This document shows, piece by piece, positions 51,001 through 60,601 of a DNA stretch of 64,000 bases. The DNA comes from Chungangia koreensis (GTDB lineage: Bacteria; Bacillota; Bacilli; Bacillales_A; Planococcaceae): assembly GCF_042651785.1 (NCBI RefSeq), contig NZ_JBHSEC010000022.1, forward strand, positions 62,001 through 126,000. Reading direction: 5' to 3'. The notes under the pieces were generated by a model. The model was not told where the DNA came from. It worked only from the letters and a program-made list of their open reading frames with translations, and made no database searches. The position numbers and the translations under genes were made by a program. Within the stretch, counting starts at the first letter, position 1; each line of letters opens with the position of its first letter.

Positions 51001-51048
51001 ATGTTAGTTCAAAGGAAAACAGATAGAATTTGGCTTGTACGATTATGA
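51001..51048 (+). CDS. Leader ORF of 15 codons coupled to the kinase gene
   Basis: ATG 51001 follows AAGGGAGA and encodes MLVQRKTDRIWLVRL, ending in TGA at 51046-51048. That TGA overlaps the ATG of the kinase at 51045 (ATGA). The kinase ATG has no ribosome site of its own, so termination-reinitiation is the likely way it is translated. An extended -10 (TGCTATGAT) lies near 50971-50979, so the leader is near the transcript start. Alternatively the kinase starts at TTG 51030. Confidence 0.5.
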   Translation: MLVQRKTDRIWLVRL

Positions 51049-51992
51049 GTTTTTTACCGGATTTAGAACGTTTAACAGGTGCAACTATAATCACCACCAT
51101 TTCGGACGGTTTTCAAAACAAGGTTTTTGAAGCTCGATGGAATGGAAGAAAAATCATTATTAGGCTATCAGAAAAATCACGCCGTCCACTTGAACAGCTC
51201 TTGGCTGAAATGGAGTGGCTTGATTATTTAGCAGGGCAGGGCATCCGTGTTGCGAAGGTTATTCACCACCCAATTGAGATCACGGACGATGATATTCCAT
51301 ATTTTGCTGTGTTTTTTGAGCATACCGATGGAAGACCTGTAAATGTGCAAAACTTAAGTGAGTGGAACGAGGAATTTTTCGAGCGGTGGGGAAAAGGGAT
51401 AGCTCTCCTTCACAATGCCGGAGCTCCGAAGTTATCACGGCCGACATGGCTCTGGGAAAATGATTTAGAAGAAAAAACAGAACGGACGCCATGGCTAAAA
51501 ATTGCTTATGATAAAATCATAAACAACATGGAGGAGTTCAACCATGATCAGCATTGTTTTGGATTAATCCATAATGACCTACATACAGGCAATTTTCATA
51601 TAGTGAAAAAAGAAGTAGTTCTATTCGATTTTGACGACTGTACCTACCATTTTTATGCCCAGGACTTAGCGGTTTCCATCTACCATGCGCTTTGGACAGG
51701 TATGTCTTACTACCCGGAATGGAATGAGTTTCCTGATTGTTTCCTGGCGAGTTTCTTAAAAGGATACTCTTCTGAAAGGGCATTGCAGCCTGACATGTTT
51801 GAACAGCTACTTGAGTGTTTGAAAATGCGCGAAGTATTCCTTTTTACACTATTTCGTGAAAAATGGAATTTGGAAAGTATAGAAGAATGGCAACGGTTGA
51901 AACTAATTGATTTGGAAGAGTCAATACAAAAAGGAAAAGTTCCATTTGAGAAAGAGCTCTTAACTTATAAAGGATTATTTTATGCAAAGTAG
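51045..51992 (+). CDS. Aminoglycoside-phosphotransferase-fold small-molecule kinase
   Basis: A 315-residue APH/choline-kinase-like protein. The N-lobe has IIIRLSEKSRR (Lys/Arg for ATP) and LAEMEWLDYLAGQGIRV; the catalytic loop GLIHNDLHTGNFHI (about residues 183-196) and DFDD, about ten residues on, are intact, so it should transfer phosphate. The substrate is unknown; homoserine-kinase-like and stress-kinase-like relatives exist. The start is ambiguous (see the leader ORF at 51001-51048). It is followed by DUF4003. Confidence 0.8.
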   Translation: MSFLPDLERLTGATIITTISDGFQNKVFEARWNGRKIIIRLSEKSRRPLEQLLAEMEWLDYLAGQGIRVAKVIHHPIEITDDDIPYFAVFFEHTDGRPVNVQNLSEWNEEFFERWGKGIALLHNAGAPKLSRPTWLWENDLEEKTERTPWLKIAYDKIINNMEEFNHDQHCFGLIHNDLHTGNFHIVKKEVVLFDFDDCTYHFYAQDLAVSIYHALWTGMSYYPEWNEFPDCFLASFLKGYSSERALQPDMFEQLLECLKMREVFLFTLFREKWNLESIEEWQRLKLIDLEESIQKGKVPFEKELLTYKGLFYAK

Positions 51993-52040
51993 AAACTATT
52001 AAGTGTCTTCACCCGTATATAGGGTAAGGAGTGAACGGAA

Positions 52041-53006
52041 TTGGAAATAGAAAAAACTGAAGAGCATTTGGAATCCACTTACCGAAAAGTTGAGAATGCC
52101 GTAAGTTGGGGAGTGGATAAGCGAGTATTACTGACGATTGCCAGTTCTTACGTATCGTCGGGCAGGACGTTTGATGGCAAACGTTTTTTGGAAATTTCGG
52201 ATAGTATTAAGAAGAGTACGAAATGGTATTCGCCGCTACGGGGTAATATCATGTATGTAATAGCTTCCCTGCTCGATCAGGATGACTCTGAAATCGAAGA
52301 AAAACTGAACGTATTGTTCAATAAGGCTGAGGCGTTAAAGGCTGCAGGTTTCAAAGAATCGGTACATCTCTATTTGGCGGCATCTTTGTTGCCTGACGAA
52401 AGCGATCTTTACGCAGAAGCAGTTAAAGCAAAAGATTTTTACGATGAGATTAAAAAACGGCATCGTTACTTAACGTATCACGATGATTATACGTACGCTG
52501 TCCTTTTGCGGAATAACGGTGATCCATCCGAGCAGGCAGATGTAATGCGTTCCTATTATGATGATTTACGTGCTGAAGGGTTTATGTTAGGGAATGAACT
52601 CCAATGGATGTCCCAAGTTCTGGCGTATGGGAATTCGTCACTCGATCGCTCTCTTCCTGCACGTGCCGCAGAAATTAGGGATAGCTTTAAGGTGTTGGGA
52701 ACCAAAATACGGACTTCCCATTTCCCTCAATTAGGATTTGTCACTGGTTTCAGATTGAATGGCCAGCAGCTTCAACAGCTTTCAGAAATTGTAAAAAATC
52801 TTGAATCAATGAAGCTATTCCGCTGGTACAAGGATATGGCTTTCCCGATTGCTGTACAGCTGATGATCCGGGAACTGATGAATGAGGATCAGGCAATAGA
52901 TATCAGTATGGCTGCTACGGTGGAAATGCTGATGCAAGCACAACAAACTGCCATGTTAGCGGTAGTCAGTACCTCCGTTGCCGCATCATCAACAGGCGGC
53001 GAATAA
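52041..53006 (+). CDS. DUF4003 family protein
   Basis: A 321-residue mostly helical cytosolic protein beginning at TTG 52041 after TAAGGAG. FKESVHLYLAASLLPDESD and EGFMLGNELQWMSQVLAYG are typical of DUF4003, found across Bacillales with no known function. The C-terminus ends in low-complexity VVSTSVAASSTGGE. No catalytic motif is seen. It may be cotranscribed with the kinase 49 bp upstream. Confidence 0.8.
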   Translation: MEIEKTEEHLESTYRKVENAVSWGVDKRVLLTIASSYVSSGRTFDGKRFLEISDSIKKSTKWYSPLRGNIMYVIASLLDQDDSEIEEKLNVLFNKAEALKAAGFKESVHLYLAASLLPDESDLYAEAVKAKDFYDEIKKRHRYLTYHDDYTYAVLLRNNGDPSEQADVMRSYYDDLRAEGFMLGNELQWMSQVLAYGNSSLDRSLPARAAEIRDSFKVLGTKIRTSHFPQLGFVTGFRLNGQQLQQLSEIVKNLESMKLFRWYKDMAFPIAVQLMIRELMNEDQAIDISMAATVEMLMQAQQTAMLAVVSTSVAASSTGGE

Positions 53007-53076
53007 GAAAACGATACTCTCACATGTTAAAATAGGCTTAACACTATGTGAGCAGGCAATAATTATAGATTTTTTA

Positions 53077-53126
53077 AAGAATCTGCTCGCTTCCACTTGA
53101 TGGGCGCTCAGATTCTTATTTTTTTC
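53077..53126 (+). terminator. Terminator after the DUF4003 gene
   Basis: AAGAATCTG (53077-53085) pairs with CAGATTCTT (53109-53117) and a T run follows. The long 23-base loop is unusual. Confidence 0.7.
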
Positions 53127-53160
53127 TCTTAAAACACTTCAGCCAAAGGAGGAACTTACA

Positions 53161-54588
53161 TTGAAAGAAACGAAGCTTTGGATTGACGGAGAATGGATCG
53201 AACCAAGAAATACGTATGATTTAACATCGCCGTATAACGGAGAACTAATTGCTAAAATCGCAAAAGGTTCACCTGAGGATGTAAAGAAGGCAATTGAAGG
53301 AGCAGATCGTGCTTTCCATTCTTTCAAAAAATGGACGGCATATGAACGGGCTGAGTTATTGTATCGAGTAGTTGAAATCATGCGTAAAAAGAAAGAAGAG
53401 CTTGCACAAATTTTAGTAATGGAAGCTGGGAAACCGATCAAAGCTGCAAGGGGCGAAATCGATCGAACAATCGCCACTTACCAATTTGCCGCGGAAGAAG
53501 CAAAGCAAGTAAGAGGGGAAACAGTTCCTTTAGATGCAGCTCCTGGGGTCACAAATCGAATTGGTTGGACAAAAAGAGTTCCATTGGGTGTCGTATCTGC
53601 AATCACGCCTTTCAACTTTCCTTTTAACTTAGTAGCGCATAAATTAGGACCGGCGTTTGCCGTTGGAAATACAGTTGTATTAAAGCCTGCTAACCAAACA
53701 CCATTAAGTTCCATTGTGATGGCGGATATATTTAAAGAAGCAGGTTTACCAGAAGGGGCACTGCAGATTGTAACAGGGAGCGGAAGCGAACTGAGTGATG
53801 CTCTTGTCACACACCATCTCGTGAAAAAAGTGACATTCACAGGGAGTGTTCCGGTTGGTCTTGAGATTAAAAAGAAAGCAGGACTCCGTAAGATAACTCT
53901 GGAACTTGGATCGAATTCTGCGCTCATTGTTGAGCCGGATGTCCCTCTCGAACATATGATTAAGCGAGCTGTGGAAGGAGCCTTCAGCTTCTCTGGCCAG
54001 GTATGCATTTCCCTACAGCGCCTTTATGTCAATGAGTCCATAGTTGATGAGTTTACTGAGAAATTTATTGAGGAAACGAAGAAATTGAAAGTTGGTGACC
54101 CTTCAGATGAATCTACGGATCTAAGTGCCATGATTCATCCGAAAGAAGTAATCCGGATCCGGGAATGGATCGAGGAAGCGAAAAACGCAGGTGCACATGT
54201 TGCAACCGGAGGTAATTTCTCTGAGTATCATTTAGAGCCAACTGTTATGACAAATGTAAAACCGGATATGAATATCGTTTGCAAGGAAGTTTTTGCGCCG
54301 ATTGTCTCCATTGTTCCTTATAAAACCTTGGATGAAGCGATCGGATATGTAAATGATTCTGATTTCGGTTTGAATGCCGGAATTTTCACGATGAATATTG
54401 AGAATGCCATGAAAGCGGCAGATGAGATTGAAACGGGAACTGTAAATATTAATGATATTCCTACATTCCGCGTGGACAATATGCCGTATGGTGGTGTTAA
54501 AAATAGCGGATATGGACGGGAAGGCATTAAATATGCAGTTCAGGAAATGACCGATTTAAAGCTTATTACAATGAAAACGAAACTTTAA
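53161..54588 (+). CDS. NAD(P)-dependent aldehyde dehydrogenase
   Basis: A 475-residue ALDH. Active residues: Asn152 in TPFNFPFN, Lys175 in VVLKPANQTP, Glu248 in TLELGSN, Cys282 in FSGQVCISLQR. The C-terminal PYGGVKNSGYGREGIKYAV is usual. It resembles lactaldehyde/glyceraldehyde dehydrogenase relatives; the substrate is not assignable. TTG start at 53161 after AAAGGAGGAA. It is a single gene with a terminator. Confidence 0.9.
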   Translation: MKETKLWIDGEWIEPRNTYDLTSPYNGELIAKIAKGSPEDVKKAIEGADRAFHSFKKWTAYERAELLYRVVEIMRKKKEELAQILVMEAGKPIKAARGEIDRTIATYQFAAEEAKQVRGETVPLDAAPGVTNRIGWTKRVPLGVVSAITPFNFPFNLVAHKLGPAFAVGNTVVLKPANQTPLSSIVMADIFKEAGLPEGALQIVTGSGSELSDALVTHHLVKKVTFTGSVPVGLEIKKKAGLRKITLELGSNSALIVEPDVPLEHMIKRAVEGAFSFSGQVCISLQRLYVNESIVDEFTEKFIEETKKLKVGDPSDESTDLSAMIHPKEVIRIREWIEEAKNAGAHVATGGNFSEYHLEPTVMTNVKPDMNIVCKEVFAPIVSIVPYKTLDEAIGYVNDSDFGLNAGIFTMNIENAMKAADEIETGTVNINDIPTFRVDNMPYGGVKNSGYGREGIKYAVQEMTDLKLITMKTKL

Positions 54589-54595
54589 AAAAGAG

Positions 54596-54641
54596 ACGAT
54601 AAGATTTTAGGCAGCTTGCATAAAATCTTATCGTTTTTTTA
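54596..54641 (+). terminator. Terminator of the aldehyde dehydrogenase gene
   Basis: ACGATAAGATTTTA pairs with TAAAATCTTATCGT, then seven T residues. Confidence 0.88.
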
Positions 54642-54904
54642 TCTATAGCAACTTTTCCTCCGATTGCCATCCACTATCTACTTTCCCTCTACAACAAACG
54701 CTGTATTATTACGATTGTCTATCTTTTTCGACAGCTTTCTCCCTCACTCTCTAAGAAATTTGTCCTATATTAGACTATTATTTCTTCCCTGAAAATATAT
54801 ATCACTATATTGTAATTTTCTTAAAATTTTGTTAAAGTAGATTCTAATTAAAAGATAGAATATTTTAACAAAACGGAACATACAGAGAGGTAGGGGGGAA
54901 CAGC
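54642..54904. other. AT-rich leader region of the dpp-ykf operon
   Basis: 263 bases of control region (the whole gap from 54589 is 316). The pyrimidine-rich left part (54642-54780) shows nothing I can name. The right part has the CodY-like box (54814-54828), TTGTTA near 54829 and TAGAAT near 54856 as promoter-like pieces with poor spacing, and the dppA ribosome site GAGAGGTAGGGGGG at 54884-54897. Confidence 0.4.
54814..54828 (+). promoter_or_regulatory. CodY box upstream of dppA
   Basis: AATTTTCTTAAAATT matches the CodY consensus AATTTTCWGAAAATT at 14 of 15 positions. The B. subtilis dpp operon is a classical CodY target, so control by branched-chain amino acids and GTP is expected here. Confidence 0.8.
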
Positions 54905-55729
54905 ATGAAAATTTTTGTATCCGTAGACATGGAAGGAATTACAGGGTTACCGGATTACACTTTCGTAGATTCTTCAAAGCATAATTACGAACGGTCGAGA
55001 CGCATTATGACGCAAGAGACCAATGCAATCATCGAAGGAGCATTGGCAAAAGGAGCCACAGAAATCCTCATTAACGACAGCCACTCCAAGATGAATAATA
55101 TTTTAGTAGAAGAACTTCATCCGGAAGCGTCACTGATTACTGGAGATGTCAAACCATATTCGATGGTACAGTCCTTGGATCATACATATGATGGAGCAAT
55201 TTTTTCAGGATATCATGCAAGAGCAGGAATGCCTGGAGTAATGAGCCACTCCATGATTTTCGGCGTACGTACAATGTATATCAATGATGTTGAAATTGGT
55301 GAGCTTGGATTGAATGCCTATGTTGCTGGCTATTATGGGGTTCCAGTTATTTTGGTAGCGGGGGATGATGGAGCAGCACGTGATGCAAAAGAGCTTATTC
55401 CGAACATCACGACCGCGGTAGTAAAAGAATCTATTTCTCGTTCTGCTGTGAAAACGCTTACTCCGGCGAAAGCTCATGCTTTATTGAAACAAAAAGTGGC
55501 AGAAGCCCTTGATAACCGTCACCAAGTCGCGCCGTTAGTTCCACCAAAGAACCCAGTGTTACGAATTGAGTTCACGAACTACGGGCAAGCGGAATGGGCA
55601 GCACTCATGCCGGGAACAGAAATCGAACCTGGAACTACGATTGTGAAATTTGAGGCAAAAGATATATTGGAAGCTTACCGTGCAATGCTGGTCATGGTTG
55701 AGTTGGCGATGCAGACGAAGTTCTGTTAA
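54905..55729 (+). CDS. dppA: D-aminopeptidase DppA (M55)
   Basis: A 274-residue zinc peptidase. VSVDMEGITG places Asp8 and Glu10; NDSHSKMNN, SGYHARAGMPGVMSHS and NDVEIGELGLNA carry further zinc ligands (His, His, Glu). The B. subtilis enzyme forms a decameric ring that cleaves D-Ala-D-Ala and similar D-peptides. First gene of the operon, with a strong ribosome site. With the transporter genes downstream it supports use of wall peptides. Confidence 0.95.
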   Translation: MKIFVSVDMEGITGLPDYTFVDSSKHNYERSRRIMTQETNAIIEGALAKGATEILINDSHSKMNNILVEELHPEASLITGDVKPYSMVQSLDHTYDGAIFSGYHARAGMPGVMSHSMIFGVRTMYINDVEIGELGLNAYVAGYYGVPVILVAGDDGAARDAKELIPNITTAVVKESISRSAVKTLTPAKAHALLKQKVAEALDNRHQVAPLVPPKNPVLRIEFTNYGQAEWAALMPGTEIEPGTTIVKFEAKDILEAYRAMLVMVELAMQTKFC

Positions 55730-55741
55730 GGGGGAAACAAC

Positions 55742-56677
55742 ATGTTTAGTTATATCGTTAAGCGATTCCTCATGATGATCATAACGATACTGATTATCGC
55801 GTCATTGACATTTGTTCTGATGCATTCTGTACCGGGATCACCGTTCAACGAGGAGCGGACCACAAACGAAACCATCCAGAAAAACCTGGAGTCATATTAC
55901 AAACTCGATCAGCCACTGCCAGTACAATATTTGAACTACTTAAAATCCATTGTGACGTTCGACTTCGGACCATCCATTAAAAAACCGAATGAGTCTGTAA
56001 ATGAATTGCTGGGACGCGGTTTCCCGATTTCATTTGAACTTGGTATGGTAACAATCCTTGTGGCAGTATTGTCAGGCATTACATTGGGGACATTGGCCGC
56101 ATTGAAGCATAACGGGATCATCGATTATGCCGCCATGACCTTTGCCGTCGTGGGAATATCTGTCCCGAACTTCGTCTTGGCAACACTTCTAATCCAGAAG
56201 TTAGCGGTTGACTGGAACCTGCTTCCGCCTGCTACTTGGAGCAGTCCGCTGCATATGATTTTGCCGACCCTGGCACTTGCTACCGGGCCAATGGCGATCA
56301 TTGCCCGGTTAACTCGTTCCAGCATGTTGGAAGTGTTGACACAGGATTATATTAAAATGGCCAGAGCAAAAGGGTTAACCCCTTTCCGGATCATTGCAAG
56401 ACATGCTTTACGAAATGCGTTGATGCCGGTTGTTACCATCATGGGTACGATGTTAGCCGGTATTTTGACTGGAACTTTTGTTATTGAGCGGATCTTTGCT
56501 ATTCCAGGCATGGGGAAATACTTCGTTGAAAGTATTAATAATCGTGATTACCCGGTCATTATGGGTTCCACCGTTTTCTATAGTGCATTTTTAGTATTCA
56601 TGTTATTTGTAGTTGATATTGTTTACGGCTTATTGGATCCCCGGATCAAGTTGCATAGAAAAGAAGGTGATGAGTAA
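55742..56677 (+). CDS. dppB: Dipeptide ABC transporter permease DppB
   Basis: A 311-residue permease with six membrane segments; the start YIVKRFLMMIITILIIASLTFVLMHSVPGSPF is typical of DppB/OppB, as is the coupling loop ARAKGLTPFRIIARHALRNALMPVVT. Its TAA stop shares one base with the dppC ATG (TAATG). Confidence 0.95.
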   Translation: MFSYIVKRFLMMIITILIIASLTFVLMHSVPGSPFNEERTTNETIQKNLESYYKLDQPLPVQYLNYLKSIVTFDFGPSIKKPNESVNELLGRGFPISFELGMVTILVAVLSGITLGTLAALKHNGIIDYAAMTFAVVGISVPNFVLATLLIQKLAVDWNLLPPATWSSPLHMILPTLALATGPMAIIARLTRSSMLEVLTQDYIKMARAKGLTPFRIIARHALRNALMPVVTIMGTMLAGILTGTFVIERIFAIPGMGKYFVESINNRDYPVIMGSTVFYSAFLVFMLFVVDIVYGLLDPRIKLHRKEGDE

Positions 56678-57630
56678 TGACAACGGTACGCAACGAGACG
56701 AACTTAACCCCGCAGAATGTACCGGATGAGTGGTTCCGACCGAAAGGAAAGGATCTTGAGGAAGCGGAATCGGTCGTACGTCCATCACTTTCCTATTGGA
56801 AGGATGCTTGGCGGAGGTTAAAGAAAAACAAACTCGCCATGACCGGATTGGGCTTTTTAATCTTATTGGCGCTCTTTGCCATATTTGGTCCGATCTTATC
56901 TCCTTATGAAGTAAATGTGACCGATTATAAAAATCAGAACTTGGCACCATCAGCTGAACATTGGTTTGGAACAGATGACGCAGGGCGGGATGTATTTACC
57001 CGGACCTGGTACGGTGCACGGGTTTCCTTATTTGTAGGTGTCATGGCTGCACTGATTGATTTCTTCATCGGTATCCTTTACGGCGGTTTCAGCGGTTATA
57101 AAGGCGGACGGACTGACGCAGCCATGATGCGGGTCATTGAAGTACTTTACGGACTGCCGCATTTGCTTGTAGTCATCCTATTAATGGTCGTTATGGGGCC
57201 AAGCTTGACGACGATCATCGTCGCACTTACCGTAACTGGTTGGGTCGGCATGGCACGGATTGTCCGAGGACAAGTTTTACAGATTAAAAACTACGAATTC
57301 GTAACGGCATCCAAGTCATTTGGTGCCAAATCGATGCGGATCATAAGACGGAATCTATTACCGAATACAATGGGTCCTATTATCGTACAAATGACATTAA
57401 CAGTACCGAGCGCGATTTTTGCGGAAGCGTTTTTGAGTTTCTTAGGTCTTGGAATCCAAGCGCCATTCGCGAGCTGGGGCGTTATGGCAAACGATGCACT
57501 TCCGGTCATCTTATCCGGCCATTGGTGGCGACTATTCTTCCCGGCATTCTTCATTTCACTTACGATGTTTGCGTTTAACGTACTCGGAGATGGATTGCAG
57601 GATGCGCTGGATCCGAAATTGAGGGGGTGA
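56677..57630 (+). CDS. dppC: Dipeptide ABC transporter permease DppC
   Basis: A 317-residue permease: a hydrophilic N-terminal stretch of about 50 residues, the OppC-type first segment (KNKLAMTGLGFLILLALFAIFGPIL), HWFGTDDAGRDVFTRTWYGARVSL, coupling loop TASKSFGAKSMRIIRRNLLPN, and final FNVLGDGLQDALDPKLRG. It partners DppB. Confidence 0.95.
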   Translation: MTTVRNETNLTPQNVPDEWFRPKGKDLEEAESVVRPSLSYWKDAWRRLKKNKLAMTGLGFLILLALFAIFGPILSPYEVNVTDYKNQNLAPSAEHWFGTDDAGRDVFTRTWYGARVSLFVGVMAALIDFFIGILYGGFSGYKGGRTDAAMMRVIEVLYGLPHLLVVILLMVVMGPSLTTIIVALTVTGWVGMARIVRGQVLQIKNYEFVTASKSFGAKSMRIIRRNLLPNTMGPIIVQMTLTVPSAIFAEAFLSFLGLGIQAPFASWGVMANDALPVILSGHWWRLFFPAFFISLTMFAFNVLGDGLQDALDPKLRG

Positions 57631-57636
57631 GCAATC

Positions 57637-58758
57637 ATGAATGAACAACAGTTAGACCACGCCCGAGAGCTGGCCAATCAGAAACTGGAGGATGCAGAAG
57701 TTGCATCAACTGAAGAAAAGCAAGCTGTTTCCACTTCACCTAAAACGAGAAAGAAGAAGCGTATTACTACGAACAAAATGCTTCAAGTAAATGATTTGCA
57801 CGTTGCCTTTTCGACCTATGGGGGAGAAGTGCAAGCAGTGCGAGGAGTTACCTTTGATTTGTACGAAGGGGAGACTCTTGCCATCGTAGGTGAGTCAGGT
57901 TGTGGAAAAAGTGTAACCGTGAATGCCATCATGGGTCTGATTCCTCAACCACCTGGCCGAATTTCTAATGGTCGGGTGGAGTTCAAGGGTAAGAATTTAA
58001 CAAAGCTCAATAAAAAAGAGCTGCGCAAAATCCAAGGCGTTGATATTTCGATGATTTTCCAAGATCCGATGACTGCGCTAAACCCGACCCTAACAATCGG
58101 GGAGCAGCTGATGGAAGGACTTAGGACACATAAAAAAATCAGTAAATCAGGGGCAAAGGAAAAAGCGATTGAGATGCTGAATCTCGTTGGGATTCCTAAT
58201 CCGGAAGAGCGGCTAAAGCAATACCCTCACCAGTTTTCAGGCGGGATGCGCCAGCGGATTGTCATCGCGATTGCATTGATTTGTGAGCCTGAACTGCTCA
58301 TTGCGGATGAACCTACTACTGCACTCGATGTAACAATCCAAGCACAAATACTGGAACTGTTTGATGAAATCCAAGAAAAAACTGGGGTTTCTATCATCTT
58401 AATCACTCATGACTTAGGTGTTGTCGCAAAGATTGCCGACCGGATTGCCGTTATGTATGCAGGAAAGCTTATTGAAATCGGTACGAAACGTGAAATCTTC
58501 TATTCACCACAGCATCCTTACACGCGTGGATTGTTGAACTCAGTACCAAGGCTTGACTTGAAGGAAGAGGAACTCTTGCCGATTGAAGGCACTCCACCGG
58601 ACCTATTCGCACCACCGGTTGCTTGTCCATTTACTGCTCGTTGCCCATTCGCAATGGACGTTTGCGAGAGAGTATATCCGGGCACGACCAATCTTTCGGA
58701 GAACCATGCAGTAGACTGCTGGCTCCAGGATGAGCGCGCGAAAGCAGCATTCGCATAA
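57637..58758 (+). CDS. dppD: Dipeptide ABC transporter ATPase DppD, with N-terminal extension
   Basis: A 373-residue ATPase; the core starts near residue 48 (MLQVNDLHVAFSTYGG). Walker A is GESGCGKS, signature FSGGMRQR, Walker B LLIADEPTTALDV; the C-terminal FAPPVACPFTARCPFAMDVC (Cys-rich OppD-type region) is present. The first roughly 47 residues (EKQAVSTSPKTRKKKRI) are hydrophilic and not typical of DppD. The early ATG at 57637 is favoured by GGGGTGAG; the internal ATG lacks a site. Confidence 0.93.
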   Translation: MNEQQLDHARELANQKLEDAEVASTEEKQAVSTSPKTRKKKRITTNKMLQVNDLHVAFSTYGGEVQAVRGVTFDLYEGETLAIVGESGCGKSVTVNAIMGLIPQPPGRISNGRVEFKGKNLTKLNKKELRKIQGVDISMIFQDPMTALNPTLTIGEQLMEGLRTHKKISKSGAKEKAIEMLNLVGIPNPEERLKQYPHQFSGGMRQRIVIAIALICEPELLIADEPTTALDVTIQAQILELFDEIQEKTGVSIILITHDLGVVAKIADRIAVMYAGKLIEIGTKREIFYSPQHPYTRGLLNSVPRLDLKEEELLPIEGTPPDLFAPPVACPFTARCPFAMDVCERVYPGTTNLSENHAVDCWLQDERAKAAFA

Positions 58759-58824
58759 GTGGGATGGACGCACATCAGTGCTTTCACATAGAAGTATTCA
58801 GTTAAAAACAAAGGGGGCAATAAC

Positions 58825-60471
58825 ATGAAGAAGTGGTTATCATTCATTGTCATCGCCATGTTGGCTATTTTCATGGCAGCTTGTACGGCAAATGAAGATG
58901 CAGGACAGGAAAAGCCTGATGACGAAAAGGATAACGGTCAAACGACTGATACGCCTGAAGCAACTGAAAAGGTCTTGTTACTGAACAACGGAAATGAGCC
59001 GACGTCCTTCGATCCATCAATCGGATTTGACTCGGTGTCTTGGAACGCGTTGAACAACTTGATGGAAGGTTTGACACGTTTGAACGAAGACCATCAGCCA
59101 GTTGAAGCAACTGCGGAGAAGATTGATGTGTCTGAAGATGGCCTTACGTACACGTTCACAATCCGCGAAGGAGCGAAATGGTCAAATGGAGATGCTGTAA
59201 CGGCAAATGATTTCGTATTCGGCTGGCTTCATATGCTTGATCCGAACACAGCTTCACCTGCGGCTTTCCTTGCATACTTCATCGAAGGGGCAGAAGCGTA
59301 TAATAACGGAGAGGGCGCTGCAGAAGATGTAGCGATTAAAGCGGTAGACGACAAAACATTTGAAGTCAAATTGACTGCACCAACAGAAGCGTTCTTGAAC
59401 ATTATCACGAACCCAAGCTTCTTCCCGATTAACGAAAAAGTGGCAACTGATAACCCAGAGTGGTTTACAGAAGCAGATTCATTCGTAGGGAATGGTCCAT
59501 TTAAATTGGTTCAGTGGGATCATGACGTGAAATTCGTATTCGAAAAGAACGAACATTATTGGGATGCAGACACAGTTAAATTGGATAAAGTTGAGTGGGC
59601 AATGGTCAATGACACTAATACAGAGTATCAAATGTACCAAGCGAACGAACTTGATGTTTCCGATATTCCATCCGAACTTGCTGATTCTTTAATGGATAGC
59701 GATGAAGTTAGCATCATGGACCAAGCAGGTATTTACTTCTACCGATTCAACACAACGAAAGAGCCATTTACAAATCAAAAGGTCCGTCAAGCATTTGCTA
59801 AAGCGGTGGATCAACAAGAAATTGTTGAATTCGTAACGAAGAACGGTGAAAAACCTGCCCATGGTTTCGTTTCTTACGGATTCACTGGTCCGGACGGCAA
59901 TGAGTTCCGTGATACAAACGGCAACCTTGTTGAATTCAACGCTGAAGAAGCGAAAAAGCTTTTAGAAGAAGGTATGGCTGAAGAAGGCTGGGATACATTG
60001 CCGGAAGTCACATTGTCATATTCCACTTCAGATACTCATAAGAGAATTGCCGAAGCGCTTCAAAGTAAATTCAAAGAGGCACTTGGCATTGATGTGAAGC
60101 TTCAAAACGTAGAAGCAAGTGTATTCTCGTCTGAACAGAAAGAGCTTAAGCACCAACTATCCCGCTCTTCCTTCCTTCATGACTACGCTGACCCGGTCAA
60201 CGCACTTGAAAGCTTCATCACAGGTTCGTCCATGAACCGTACGGGCTGGTCAAATGCTGAATATGACAAGCTGATTGCTGATATTAAAAATGAAACAGAT
60301 GCAGAAAAACGTTGGCAGATGCTATTGGATGCGGAGAAACTCCTAATGGAAGAAGCACCGATCTTCCCAGTCCACTACTATAACCAAGTAACATTGGAAA
60401 AGCCGAATGTTTCCGGAATTGTCCGCCATCCGGTTGGATACCTTGACTTGAAGTGGGCAGATAAGAACTAA
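58825..60471 (+). CDS. dppE: Dipeptide/murein-peptide-binding lipoprotein DppE
   Basis: A 548-residue SBP_bac_5 lipoprotein with lipobox MAAC (Cys20) and an acidic linker. GLTYTFTIREGAKWSNGDAVTANDFVFGW and AFAKAVDQQEIVEFV are usual family blocks. In Bacillus DppE binds dipeptides and murein tripeptides. An AAAGGGGGC site precedes the ATG. A GC-rich terminator-like hairpin follows, separating it from the ykf genes. Confidence 0.94.
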   Translation: MKKWLSFIVIAMLAIFMAACTANEDAGQEKPDDEKDNGQTTDTPEATEKVLLLNNGNEPTSFDPSIGFDSVSWNALNNLMEGLTRLNEDHQPVEATAEKIDVSEDGLTYTFTIREGAKWSNGDAVTANDFVFGWLHMLDPNTASPAAFLAYFIEGAEAYNNGEGAAEDVAIKAVDDKTFEVKLTAPTEAFLNIITNPSFFPINEKVATDNPEWFTEADSFVGNGPFKLVQWDHDVKFVFEKNEHYWDADTVKLDKVEWAMVNDTNTEYQMYQANELDVSDIPSELADSLMDSDEVSIMDQAGIYFYRFNTTKEPFTNQKVRQAFAKAVDQQEIVEFVTKNGEKPAHGFVSYGFTGPDGNEFRDTNGNLVEFNAEEAKKLLEEGMAEEGWDTLPEVTLSYSTSDTHKRIAEALQSKFKEALGIDVKLQNVEASVFSSEQKELKHQLSRSSFLHDYADPVNALESFITGSSMNRTGWSNAEYDKLIADIKNETDAEKRWQMLLDAEKLLMEEAPIFPVHYYNQVTLEKPNVSGIVRHPVGYLDLKWADKN

Positions 60472-60502
60472 GGATAGACTGAATAGCTATACTCAGTCGG
60501 AT

Positions 60503-60535
60503 GCGGCGCTAACCATGGCGCCGCTCCCCTTTTTC
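60503..60535 (+). terminator. Intra-operon terminator between dppE and ykfA
   Basis: GCGGCGC (60503-60509) pairs with GCGCCGC (60518-60524), then CCCCTTTTT. It likely attenuates the ykf genes. Confidence 0.72.
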
Positions 60536-60601
60536 TATATGAACATGAAGGAATGGATTTACTATTCCCTGATGTATGTATAGAAGAGAGGAGCATTTCA
60601 A

